This document shows positions 36,459 to 44,760 of a stretch of DNA of 64,000 nt, piece by piece. The notes beneath the pieces are model-generated. The model saw nothing but the letters and a program-made list of their open reading frames with translations, was not told where the DNA came from and made no database searches. Location: contig NZ_JASJAV010000030.1 of assembly GCF_030066895.1 (NCBI RefSeq), positions 124,001-188,000 on the forward strand. Direction: 5' to 3'. How positions within the stretch are numbered: position 1 is the first letter of the stretch; every line of letters begins with the position of its first letter. This DNA is from Breoghania sp. (lineage in GTDB: Bacteria > Pseudomonadota > Alphaproteobacteria > Rhizobiales > Stappiaceae). Both the position numbers and the translations under genes were made by a program.

Positions 36459-38104
36459 TCTGCCTCCAACTCGGCTCGGGTCCTGATCCACTCGATTTCG
36501 CCCAGATCCAGCTTGACCACGCGGTCCGCCAGTTTCCGGTATTGCTCGTCGTGGGTCGTCGCAATGACTGTCTTCCCCTGCTCCCGGAGCCGGGGGATCA
36601 ACGTGTTATAAAAATGGTCGCGAAACAAAACGTCCTGCTCCGCGGACCATTCGTCGAAAACATAGACGGGACGATCTTCAACGAGGGCGGCGATCAGCGC
36701 AAGACGTTTACGCTGCCCCGTGGACAGGTGAAGTCGATTGAAACGCCCATCTTCAAAGGTGACCTTGTCAGAAAGACCCATGTCGGCAATCAGCCTGTTT
36801 ACCCGTCCGGGATCGACGTTCTCCTGACCGTACAACCGGTCGAAGAGATGGAAGTCGACGAAGACGGACGAAAACAGCTCCCGATACCCCGCAACCGCCT
36901 TGCCCGAGACGGCAGCATCGTCCACCCCGATCCAGCCGGAGTGGACGGGATAGAGCCCGGTCATCATGCGAAGCGCGGTCGATTTCCCGCTGCCATTGCC
37001 GCCGACCAGAAAGATCACCTCGCCGCGCGACACGTTGAGATTAAGCGGGCCGACGACATAGGCTTCCGGATCCTTGAGATCGTAGCTGAAGCGGATGCCG
37101 TTGAAGGACAGCGTCGAGAAATCGAGGAACGCGCCCGCGTAGCGACGTGCTTCCTCCGGCGTCGTCGAGGCACCCTGCGACAATTCCCGGTCGATCGTCA
37201 GGATCGAGTTCAGCCCGACCTCGGCGCGCATGAACATCGGCGACTGGGTGACCGTTTTACCCAGCGTCCCCATGCAAAACAAGAGCACCGGCACGATCTG
37301 GAAGACGGTCGCCTTGTGCCCGGCGACATAGTCGGGAAAGGCGAAGGCGACGATGCCCAGCATGGTGAACATCGTGACGCTGCCCAGCATGATCAGCGAC
37401 ACCCAGTGCTCGACCGAGCGCACAAGCAGGAGTTCCAGAACGACGGATTTCTTGCGGTAGGCAGCCGCGACCGCCTCGCTGCTCTGCGTGTTGAGGCGCA
37501 GCTCCTTGCCGCCGTGGATGATGTCGAGAATGGCGTCGAGCATCCGCGCCTGCATCTTCTCCACCAGCCGGAGGATGGCGCGGTAGCGGTTGTCGATGAT
37601 TTTGTAGCCGAGGACGCCCGCCCCCACGGTTGCCAGGAAGACGAAGAACGCGGGCGGCGAGAGATAGAGGAGGAACAGCAGCGAGACCAGCAGCAGAACG
37701 ATCTGCTGGATGGCGTCGACGATCAGCGGAAAGGTGACCGACAGGTGGTTGGTTTCCTTGGCCACCAGATTGTAGAGGCGGCCGCGGTCCAGCCGGTCGA
37801 CGACGAGCAGTTCCGACTTGCGCAGCTTATCGGCGATATCGAGCCGGATCCGATTCAGCAGGTCCTCGATGATCACCATGGAGCGGATGAGCGCGAACTG
37901 GTTGGTCACGTAGTAGAGACCGAAAATGCCGAGGAAGGCGGCCCAGGCGAGCACTCCCGGACGCCCGGCGCCTGCAACCGTTGCCGCGACATTGGTGACC
38001 ACCACGATCAGCCCGGCATTGGCGCAGCCGGCGATCAGCGTCAGCAGCCACATCCAGCGCCGCTGTCCGGGATCGGCCCGCCTGATGAAGTCGAAAAGGT
38101 CCAT
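36455..38104 (-). CDS. SyrD/PvdE-type ABC exporter, second copy
   Basis: 549-residue half transporter: N-terminal membrane domain with about six hydrophobic segments, C-terminal nucleotide-binding domain with Walker A (GGNGSGKSTA), signature LSTGQRKR and Walker B plus D-loop VFDEWSAEQD. The LSTGQRKR and EW.A.QD signatures are those of the cyclic-peptide/siderophore exporter family (SyrD, PvdE). The ATG at 38104 lies 2 nt after the stop of the first ABC gene; the TGA overlaps the AT–ER start. It probably works with its neighbour as a heterodimer exporting the polyketide, giving self-protection. The heterodimer is inferred from pairing. Confidence 0.9.
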   Translation of the reverse strand: MDLFDFIRRADPGQRRWMWLLTLIAGCANAGLIVVVTNVAATVAGAGRPGVLAWAAFLGIFGLYYVTNQFALIRSMVIIEDLLNRIRLDIADKLRKSELLVVDRLDRGRLYNLVAKETNHLSVTFPLIVDAIQQIVLLLVSLLFLLYLSPPAFFVFLATVGAGVLGYKIIDNRYRAILRLVEKMQARMLDAILDIIHGGKELRLNTQSSEAVAAAYRKKSVVLELLLVRSVEHWVSLIMLGSVTMFTMLGIVAFAFPDYVAGHKATVFQIVPVLLFCMGTLGKTVTQSPMFMRAEVGLNSILTIDRELSQGASTTPEEARRYAGAFLDFSTLSFNGIRFSYDLKDPEAYVVGPLNLNVSRGEVIFLVGGNGSGKSTALRMMTGLYPVHSGWIGVDDAAVSGKAVAGYRELFSSVFVDFHLFDRLYGQENVDPGRVNRLIADMGLSDKVTFEDGRFNRLHLSTGQRKRLALIAALVEDRPVYVFDEWSAEQDVLFRDHFYNTLIPRLREQGKTVIATTHDEQYRKLADRVVKLDLGEIEWIRTRAELEAE

Positions 38105-38106
38105 TC

Positions 38107-39744
38107 CTACCCCTCCCCGTCTTCGGTGAGGATCTCGCCGAGATCCAGCGACAGACGGCGGTCGCAACGGTCCCAGTAGCGATCGTCATGGGTCACCGCG
38201 ATGATCGTCTTGCCGCGCGCTTTGAAATCGGCGAGCAACTCCGTGTAGAACACCTCGCGGAAATGGGCGTCCTGATCGGCGGCCCATTCATCGAAGATGT
38301 AGACCTCGCGGTCCTCCAACAGGCTGACGATCATCGCCAGGCGCTTGCGCTGGCCGGTGGAGAGCTCGCGCGCGGTGAAGCGCCCGTCCTCAAAACCCAC
38401 CTTGTCGGCCAGTTCCATGCGCTCGATAAGCCGCTCCACTTCCTGTGCGTCCACGTCCTCCAGCCCGTAGAGCCGGTCGAACAGGTAAAAATCGGTGAAG
38501 ATGGCGGAGAAGATCTCGCGAAATTGCTGCCGGTTTTCGCCCCCGATCGCAACACCATCACACAGGAGCCTTCCCGATCCGGGCTTGTAGAGACCGCAGA
38601 GCAGCTTCAGCGCGGTGGACTTGCCGCTGCCGTTTCCACCAGTCAGGAACACCGTTTCCCCGCACCTCACCGACAGGTTCAGCGGTCCGGTGGTGAAGGT
38701 GATGTTGCCCTCTGCGTCGAGATATCTGAACGTGACGTCGGCCAGTTCGATCGTCTCGAAATCACGGAAGGGAGAGTTCTCCCGCGGCGCGTCCCCGACC
38801 GGCAGCGAAGTGCCTTCATCGAGACGCTTTTCCAGTGCGTAGACATGGCCGAGTCCGGCCTCCGCACGGCCCACCAGCCGGACGACGGAAATGATCGCCG
38901 CCATGGGCCCCAGCGAAAAGACCGACGCCGCGGTGATCTTGTAGATCGTGTCCGTGTAGCCCTCAAAGAACATCGGCAACACGAACACGACGACGCCGAC
39001 CAGCAGGAAGATGAAGGCGTTGGAGAACTGCAAAAGCGCGACCCAGCGCCTGCCCAGCCGGACCACCACGTCGCGCAGACGGCCGGTGACGGAGGTGAAA
39101 TGGTTGAAGAGCGCCTCGTTCTTGTCCGCGTTCAGTCGGATTTCCTGAAAGCCGAGCGTGAAATGCATCAGGCTGTCGAGCATCTCCGCTTCCCGGTGAT
39201 GGACCTCGGAAAGGGAGGCTGCCAGGGCGCGCTGGCGGGAGACGAAGAAGCGAACGCCGAGTGCTGTGAAGACGGCGATCGCGACGAAGGAAACCAGCGA
39301 CAACGTCGCGATATAGAGGAACAGGAACAGCACCAGCAGGGCGCTTTGCGCCGCCCCGATCAGGAGCGGCAATGTCTGGGACAGGTGATCGGTTTCCTGC
39401 GCCACGGTTACATAGACATCGCCCTGGCCCAGACGCTCCAGCGTCCTGAGATCGGCCTTGCGGATCTTGCTCACGATACGCCGCCGCGTCGCCTCCAGCC
39501 GCGATTGCACGAAGCGGTTGGCCTGATGCAGGGCGGAACGATTGGACAGCAGAAAGAACGTCAACGTCACGACGTAGATGACGAGGAGCTGTAACTGAAC
39601 CGGCGCTCCGGTCAGCGACTGTTCCGCCGCCTCGTTGACCAGCCCGACCAATCCGGCATTGCCGAAGCTCGCAAGGGTGGCAAGAACGGAGATCAACCGA
39701 CGGCTCGCAGGCGGTCCGTCCCTGAGCAGGCGAAGGATATTCAT
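38107..39744 (-). CDS. SyrD/PvdE-type ABC exporter, first gene of the PKS operon
   Basis: 545-residue ABC half transporter of the same family as the next gene: hydrophobic N-terminal half, Walker A (GGNGSGKSTA), signature LSTGQRKR, Walker B region YIFDEWAADQD and a switch His in VTHDD. The ATG at 39744 is chosen; a TTG two codons upstream is less likely. It is the first gene after the long divergent spacer, so the operon promoter should lie just upstream, next to the tandem repeat at 39813–39858. Confidence 0.9.
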   Translation of the reverse strand: MNILRLLRDGPPASRRLISVLATLASFGNAGLVGLVNEAAEQSLTGAPVQLQLLVIYVVTLTFFLLSNRSALHQANRFVQSRLEATRRRIVSKIRKADLRTLERLGQGDVYVTVAQETDHLSQTLPLLIGAAQSALLVLFLFLYIATLSLVSFVAIAVFTALGVRFFVSRQRALAASLSEVHHREAEMLDSLMHFTLGFQEIRLNADKNEALFNHFTSVTGRLRDVVVRLGRRWVALLQFSNAFIFLLVGVVVFVLPMFFEGYTDTIYKITAASVFSLGPMAAIISVVRLVGRAEAGLGHVYALEKRLDEGTSLPVGDAPRENSPFRDFETIELADVTFRYLDAEGNITFTTGPLNLSVRCGETVFLTGGNGSGKSTALKLLCGLYKPGSGRLLCDGVAIGGENRQQFREIFSAIFTDFYLFDRLYGLEDVDAQEVERLIERMELADKVGFEDGRFTARELSTGQRKRLAMIVSLLEDREVYIFDEWAADQDAHFREVFYTELLADFKARGKTIIAVTHDDRYWDRCDRRLSLDLGEILTEDGEG

Positions 39745-40204
39745 GCACAACCTGCCATTGACGCCCAGTCCGCCCCACTACCGGAAATATCCACCCCAAC
39801 AGGTGCTTCATTTTTCATGATCGCATCTGCGACAGTTTCATGATCGCATCTGCGACAGGACCGTTGCCAGATGGCAAAGATCCCTTCCGATCTGCTTGCA
39901 ATGCTATTGGGCTGTCATGACGCACGCAAGCACGCGAACCCGTGTCTGCACACTATATTGTAGTCGTCATAGGTAAAAATATGGATGAATCACATGCGAT
40001 AAAATGCAATACAAATCATGTATAACGTTTCGTTATCCGGAGTTTGTTTTCCAGAATATTTTTCGTGCAATCTTTCAAATTACCGCTGTCAAGGACTGTC
40101 CCTTGAGCGCCCGATTGGCTAACGTGGTTGCGGGCCGAACCGATTGAGAACCCAAATGAACTCCGGTTCAAGATGCGGGCCGCATTCAGAGCGTTTCGGA
40201 TACC
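39745..40204. promoter_or_regulatory. Divergent regulatory spacer of the cluster (460 bp, no gene)
   Basis: It separates the minus-strand exporter–PKS operon from the plus-strand ACP–amidotransferase pair and should carry both promoters. Its middle (about 39930–40080) is clearly richer in A+T than the flanking genes. It holds an exact 23-bp tandem repeat. I could not pick out convincing -35/-10 boxes. No open frame in it looks like a gene. Confidence 0.6.
39813..39858. promoter_or_regulatory. Exact 23-bp tandem repeat with internal palindrome, putative operator
   Basis: Two identical 23-bp units, 39813–39835 and 39836–39858, lie directly next to each other about 70–115 bp upstream of the exporter start. 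Each contains the hyphenated palindrome TCGCA-TC-TGCGA, so the dyads are 23 bp apart, about two helical turns. This looks like a cooperative binding site for a dimeric regulator; the regulator is unknown. Confidence 0.5.
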
Positions 40205-40453
40205 ATGGAAAAGATACGTCATTTCATTGAAGAACAGTTTTTGATCGAGTTCGACGAAAGCTTTCCCGAAGACTCGGACCTCTTCAAGGAAGGGGTGATG
40301 GACTCGTTCGGTTATATTCAGTTGATCCGCTTTCTGGAGCAAGAATTCGACATCAAATTCTCGGAGGCGGAAATAACGGGCGGCGTGATGGTGAGCCTGC
40401 CCCAAATCGAGCAATCGGTCGCGCAGAAGATCGCCGGGCGCGCCGCGGAATGA
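40205..40453 (+). CDS. Stand-alone acyl carrier protein (putative starter ACP)
   Basis: 82-residue free ACP. The carrier Ser34 lies in EGVMDSFGYIQL, followed by a typical acidic helix. The spacing before the ATG shows no strong Shine–Dalgarno sequence. The next gene, 54 nt downstream, is an asparagine-synthetase-like amidotransferase. In glutarimide clusters such as migrastatin, a free ACP and an amidotransferase make the malonamyl starter, and PKS1 here lacks a loading domain, so this ACP is the best candidate to carry it. It differs from the ACP at 44476–44721, which belongs to the HMG-synthase cassette. Confidence 0.85.
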   Translation: MEKIRHFIEEQFLIEFDESFPEDSDLFKEGVMDSFGYIQLIRFLEQEFDIKFSEAEITGGVMVSLPQIEQSVAQKIAGRAAE

Positions 40454-40507
40454 CCTCAGGCTATCTCCTCTCCGGAGCGCCGGTCCCCACAAACAGGTAG
40501 AAGCTCC

Positions 40508-42508
40508 ATGTGCGGTATCGCGGGGATTTTCGATCCTGCCCTCCCGGCCGAGGCCCTCGGCTCCAGGATCAAGCACATGCTGGCCTTCATTGGCCATCGC
40601 GGGCCGGACGGCGCGGGCTACGTGGTCGATGACGGCTTCGCCATGGGAACCGTGCGGCTGGCGATCCTCGACCCCGGCGCAGGCGCCCAGCCTTTCGGCG
40701 ATCCGAGCGGGCGTTACTGGCTGTGTTACAACGGCGAGATCTACAATTACCGCGAGCTGAAGGCCGAGCTGAAGGGACTGGGTTGCCGGTTTTCCACCCA
40801 GTGCGATACGGAAGTCGTTCTCAACGCCTGGATCACCTGGGGGCCGGACTGCCTCACCCGCTTCAACGGTGGCTTTGCCTTTGCACTTTACGACAGCGAG
40901 ACGGGCGACGTCTTTCTGGCGCGCGACCGGTTCGGCAAACGGCCGATGTTCTATGCAAGGCGCGGCGACACCCTGCTGTTTGCCTCGGAAATGAAGGCGT
41001 TTCTCGCGGTTCCGGGGTTCGAATTCGAACAGGACACCGATCAGCTCTCCTCGATCCTCGGGCAATGGACGCCCCTGCCGGACCAGGCCGGCTTTCGCGG
41101 CATCGAAAACCTACCGATGGGCCAGTGGCTGAGCTTTCGAAACGGCGTGCTGACCACCCGGACCTATGCGGAGCTGCGCTTCGGTGAAGGACCGGAGGTG
41201 GCGAGCGAGGCGGATGCTCTGGACCTGATCCGCGTGCGGCTGATGCGTAGCGTGGAACTGCGCCTTCGAAGCGACGTGGAGGTGGGCGTCTATTTGAGCG
41301 GTGGGGTCGATTCCGCGATCGTGGCGGGCCTTGCCAAGGACTTCGCCTCCAAGCCGCTTTCCACGTTTTCCGTCGAATTCGAGGATGCGGAATTCGACGA
41401 GTCCGAAGACCAGTGGCTCGTCTCGGACTATCTCGGCACCCGGCACCACGCCCAGCGCATCACCCACGCCGACATCGCCCATCAGACGCCCGATGCGATC
41501 TATCACGCGGAAGTGCCGGCATTTCGAAGCGCCTTCGTGCCGATGTACATCCTCTCGAAACGCACGCAGGCCGAAGGGATCAAGGTCATTCTTTCGGGCG
41601 AAGGGGCGGATGAGGCCTTCCTCGGCTACGACCTCTTCAAGGAGACCCTGCTGCGCGATGCCTGGGACCGGCTTCCCGATGATGTGCGCCGGTCGCGGCT
41701 TCAGAAGTTCTATCCGCACCTTGCCCATTACGGGCCGGAGGATATCGCCGCCGTCACGGGGCTCTATCACCAATTTTCCAAGGAGACGATGCCGGGGCTC
41801 TTTTCCCATGAGCTGAGGTTCCAGAACGGCCGGTTTTCTGCCCGACTTATGAAAGACCCGGGCGAACCGTTTGCGGCGATCAGCCGTCTGGTGGTATCCG
41901 AACAGGAAGGATATGCGGATCTATCGCCGGTTGAGAAGGCGCAGTGGCTTGAATACAAGACGCTGCTGCCGGGCTATCTGCTTTCCACGCAAGGCGAGCG
42001 CATGAGCCTTGCGCACGGGGTGGAAAACCGCTGCCCGTTCCTCGATCCGGACGTTTTCGCACTGGCGACCTCGGTCAATCTGAAGTTCGATGACGGCTTC
42101 ACCGAAAAGCGGCTGTTGCGCGAGGCGTTCCGCTCACAATTGCCGGACAGGATTATCGACAAGCGCAAGTTCCCCTATCGCGCGCCCGATGCCGCCGCCT
42201 TTGCGGCCGAGCGGCCCGACTATCTCGATCTGATCCTCAGCGACACGGAGCTTGCGGCCATTCCGTTCGTGAACGCCAAGTTCGCACAGCGGCTGGCAAA
42301 CAAGGTTCTCAACCGACCGGCCAGCGAGATCAGCACGAAGGAAAACCAGACCTTCCTGTATCTCTTGTCGATTTGCCTGCTGAACCGCACGTTTGTGCGG
42401 CGCGAGGGACTGCGCGCCCCGAAGCTGCCGCCGCTTGAAAAGGTCATCAACCTGAAGCAGCAGGTTGAGACCTATTCCTCCCAGGGAAACGCAAGATCGC
42501 TCACATAG
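40508..42508 (+). CDS. Asparagine-synthetase-like amidotransferase (starter amidation)
   Basis: 666 residues with AsnB architecture: N-terminal glutamine amidotransferase starting MCGIAGIF with the nucleophilic Cys2 kept, then a synthetase domain with the ATP-binding PP-loop LSGGVDSAI (about residue 263) and GEGADE. In glutarimide biosynthesis the homologous enzyme amidates malonyl-ACP; the amide nitrogen becomes the imide nitrogen. In other trans-AT clusters, relatives amidate the chain end, so timing is inferred from the partner ACP. The last 37 bp overlap the 3' end of the oppositely oriented ECH1 gene. Confidence 0.9.
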   Translation: MCGIAGIFDPALPAEALGSRIKHMLAFIGHRGPDGAGYVVDDGFAMGTVRLAILDPGAGAQPFGDPSGRYWLCYNGEIYNYRELKAELKGLGCRFSTQCDTEVVLNAWITWGPDCLTRFNGGFAFALYDSETGDVFLARDRFGKRPMFYARRGDTLLFASEMKAFLAVPGFEFEQDTDQLSSILGQWTPLPDQAGFRGIENLPMGQWLSFRNGVLTTRTYAELRFGEGPEVASEADALDLIRVRLMRSVELRLRSDVEVGVYLSGGVDSAIVAGLAKDFASKPLSTFSVEFEDAEFDESEDQWLVSDYLGTRHHAQRITHADIAHQTPDAIYHAEVPAFRSAFVPMYILSKRTQAEGIKVILSGEGADEAFLGYDLFKETLLRDAWDRLPDDVRRSRLQKFYPHLAHYGPEDIAAVTGLYHQFSKETMPGLFSHELRFQNGRFSARLMKDPGEPFAAISRLVVSEQEGYADLSPVEKAQWLEYKTLLPGYLLSTQGERMSLAHGVENRCPFLDPDVFALATSVNLKFDDGFTEKRLLREAFRSQLPDRIIDKRKFPYRAPDAAAFAAERPDYLDLILSDTELAAIPFVNAKFAQRLANKVLNRPASEISTKENQTFLYLLSICLLNRTFVRREGLRAPKLPPLEKVINLKQQVETYSSQGNARSLT

Positions 42509-43242
42509 CGGCGAATACCGGCCAGCACCTGCGGGTCGGAGAAGATCGCCCGATTGGCCTCAAGCGCACGATCCCGGTCGCGACCGGGATCGCCGGGGTT
42601 GCCCGCCATGTAGGACTTGTAGCGGGAAACGGCCTCTTTCTTCAGATGCCTGAGCCGCGACACGTGCTGGCGAAGCGCAGCCTCCCCGTTCTCCGCCACC
42701 GTATCGACGAGGCCTGAGGCCCGGGCATCGGCGGCGGTGACGGGCTTCGTCATCAAGGCCATGTAATGCGCGCGCTGGCGGCCCGTGCGCCGGATCAGGA
42801 ACGGCAGCACGCAGGCCGGATAGAGCCCGAAGAGCAGTTCGGAAAGCGCGAACGTCGCCGTCTTTTCCGCGATCACGATGTCAGACGCCGCAACAAAGCC
42901 GACGCCGCCCGCATTGACGCGCCCCCTGACGAGGCTGATCGAGACGAACGGGCCTTCGGCCAGTTTCAGCCAGAGATCGTAGAGCGGGGCAGGATCCCCG
43001 GCCGAGCCGTTTTCCGCGACCGCCTCGAAATCTCCGCCCGCGCAGAAGACCTCCTCGCCGCCCTCGATCACGACGATGGTGACCGGCTTGCCGTCCTCGC
43101 CCACCCCGTCCGCACAGAGATCCAGAACGCCCGACAGTTCCTCGATCATCCGCGCGTTGATCGCATTTCCGACATCCGGGCGATCAAGCGCGACGCGGCA
43201 GAGGCCGTCGCGGATCGTTACCTTGGGGGTCTCGTAGGTCAT
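42472..43242 (-). CDS. Enoyl-CoA hydratase-like ECH1 (HMG-ACP dehydratase)
   Basis: 256-residue crotonase closest in pattern to PksH: FCAGGDFEAV, GRVNAGGVGFVAASDIV and LSELLFGLYPACVLPFLIRR are typical of the ECH1 that dehydrates HMG-like adducts to a glutaconyl intermediate during beta-branching. The decarboxylating partner ECH2 is embedded in PKS1 (about 16940–17660). Last gene of the P450–HMGS–ACP–KS–ECH operon; its ATG makes an ATGA overlap with the KS stop. Its 3' end overlaps the convergent amidotransferase gene by 37 bp. Confidence 0.9.
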   Translation of the reverse strand: MTYETPKVTIRDGLCRVALDRPDVGNAINARMIEELSGVLDLCADGVGEDGKPVTIVVIEGGEEVFCAGGDFEAVAENGSAGDPAPLYDLWLKLAEGPFVSISLVRGRVNAGGVGFVAASDIVIAEKTATFALSELLFGLYPACVLPFLIRRTGRQRAHYMALMTKPVTAADARASGLVDTVAENGEAALRQHVSRLRHLKKEAVSRYKSYMAGNPGDPGRDRDRALEANRAIFSDPQVLAGIRRYVSDLAFPWEE

Positions 43243-44471
43243 TCGGCCCGCCTCTCAATGTCCGGAGCGGCAATCACCAGCGCCGTATCGATGCCGCCGA
43301 AGCCGAAGGAGAATTTCAGCGCGTGGCGAATGTCGTGGAGGACGGCCCCCGCTCCGGGCCCGACCCAGTTGAGCCCCGCATCGAGCGGATTGTCCAGATT
43401 GCGGGTGGGGTGAAGGTGGCCTGCCTGCATCTGAATCAGAACGGCAGTCGTCTCGATCGCCCCGGCAGCGCTGAGGCCGTGGCCGAAGATGGACTTGGTC
43501 GCGTTGATCCGCGCATGGGCAAGATCGAGCGCACGCCAGGTCTCCAGTTCGGCGATATCGCCTGCGGACGTACTCGTGGCGTGGCCGTTGACGTAATCGA
43601 TATCGGCGGCAGCGAGCCCCGCCTCGCGCAAGGCCAGTTCGGCCGCCCGGACCTGACCGGCGGAATTCGGTTCGGGCCCGCGCGTCCCGTCGGCAACGTG
43701 CCCCGCGCCGAGAAGGGTGCCGTAGATCTTGCCCGCGCCCGCCCACTCGCTGCGGGTGAGAACCAGCGCGGCGGAGGCTTCGCCATAGATGAAACCGTCG
43801 TGATCAGCATCCATCGGCCGACAGGCCCGGCCCGGCTCCTCGGAAAAGCGCGCCGATCCCATCGCCCCCAACGAGCGCATGGCGTGGAGATCGTGAGCGG
43901 AGAGATCCTGCAAGGCGCCGAGCGCGATGCAAACATCGACGCGGCCCGACCGAATGGCACTCATTGCCTCGATGATCGCAACCGAACCGCTGGCGGATGC
44001 GGCCCCCACTGTCTGGCAAAAGCCCCGGATCGGAAAGCGGGAGGCGCAGAGCCCGCCGATATCGGTATCGAGGAACATGTGCCCGTGGCGCGGCGGCACG
44101 TAGGCGAGACGATCCGCGTAAGAGCGGGCCGCCAGCGCCTGTTCGCGCGCCATCAGGTTGGTGCCGCCGACAACGAGACCGATGCGGTCCGGGTCGATAC
44201 CGTCGAGCCCCGCGTCGCTCCATGCCTCTTCCAGAACGGTGAGTGCGACGCGGGCCGGGAACGAAGCGGTGCGGGCCAGGCGCGGCGGCAGGGTTTCGGG
44301 CAGATCGAGCAGTTCCACGCCGATGAAGGGTATCTCGCCGTCGGCCGCCTCCCGCCCTTCCCGTTTCAGGACAGAGAAGAGGTTCGGCGCATCGAGCAGT
44401 CCTTTGCGGAAAGCGGTCTTGCCGTATCCGAGCCCGCAGGCAACGCCTATGCCGGTGACCGCGATTGCCAC
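43239..44471 (-). CDS. Decarboxylating ketosynthase of the beta-branching cassette
   Basis: 410-residue free KS resembling PksF/MupG. The active-site Cys is replaced by Ser (VGAASASGS, about Ser159), as usual for the family that decarboxylates malonyl on the donor ACP to acetyl rather than condensing. The start is GTG, 4 nt after the donor-ACP stop; no better ATG exists in this frame. It provides acetyl-ACP for the HMG synthase. Confidence 0.9.
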   Translation of the reverse strand: MAIAVTGIGVACGLGYGKTAFRKGLLDAPNLFSVLKREGREAADGEIPFIGVELLDLPETLPPRLARTASFPARVALTVLEEAWSDAGLDGIDPDRIGLVVGGTNLMAREQALAARSYADRLAYVPPRHGHMFLDTDIGGLCASRFPIRGFCQTVGAASASGSVAIIEAMSAIRSGRVDVCIALGALQDLSAHDLHAMRSLGAMGSARFSEEPGRACRPMDADHDGFIYGEASAALVLTRSEWAGAGKIYGTLLGAGHVADGTRGPEPNSAGQVRAAELALREAGLAAADIDYVNGHATSTSAGDIAELETWRALDLAHARINATKSIFGHGLSAAGAIETTAVLIQMQAGHLHPTRNLDNPLDAGLNWVGPGAGAVLHDIRHALKFSFGFGGIDTALVIAAPDIERRAE

Positions 44472-44475
44472 GGCA

Positions 44476-44721
44476 TCATCCCGCGCTTTTGTCGAGGATG
44501 AGATCGGCCAGTTCGCCGATGTTCTTCGGCCCGTGCAACTGCACCATCGGGATCTTCACGCCGAGCTTTCCCATCGTCGCCAGGATGACTTCGCTGCGCT
44601 CGATGGAGTCGACGCCGAGTTCCGCCATGGAATCCGCGCCCGTGATCGGCTCGTCTGCCAGTTCCGGCACGGTTTCGCGGATCTCTGCGATGATCATCTC
44701 AACGATCTTGCTGCTGTCCAA
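44476..44721 (-). CDS. Donor ACP of the beta-branching cassette (AcpK-like)
   Basis: 81 residues with Ser39 in AELGVDSIERSEVI. The start codon appears to be TTG, preceded by an AGGGG Shine–Dalgarno about 9 nt upstream; an internal ATG eight codons later is possible. It lies between the HMG synthase (39 nt) and the decarboxylating KS (4 nt). It should carry malonyl/acetyl for transfer by the HMG synthase to the twin ACPs of PKS1 module 5. Confidence 0.88.
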   Translation of the reverse strand: MDSSKIVEMIIAEIRETVPELADEPITGADSMAELGVDSIERSEVILATMGKLGVKIPMVQLHGPKNIGELADLILDKSAG

Positions 44722-44760
44722 CGTCGATTTCCCCTGAAACGGGCCCCGGTGTCGTGCGGA

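Noticed and set aside
40016..41065. Minus-strand open frame of ~349 codons
   Set aside because: It is antisense to the free ACP and the amidotransferase N-terminus, both with clear catalytic motifs.
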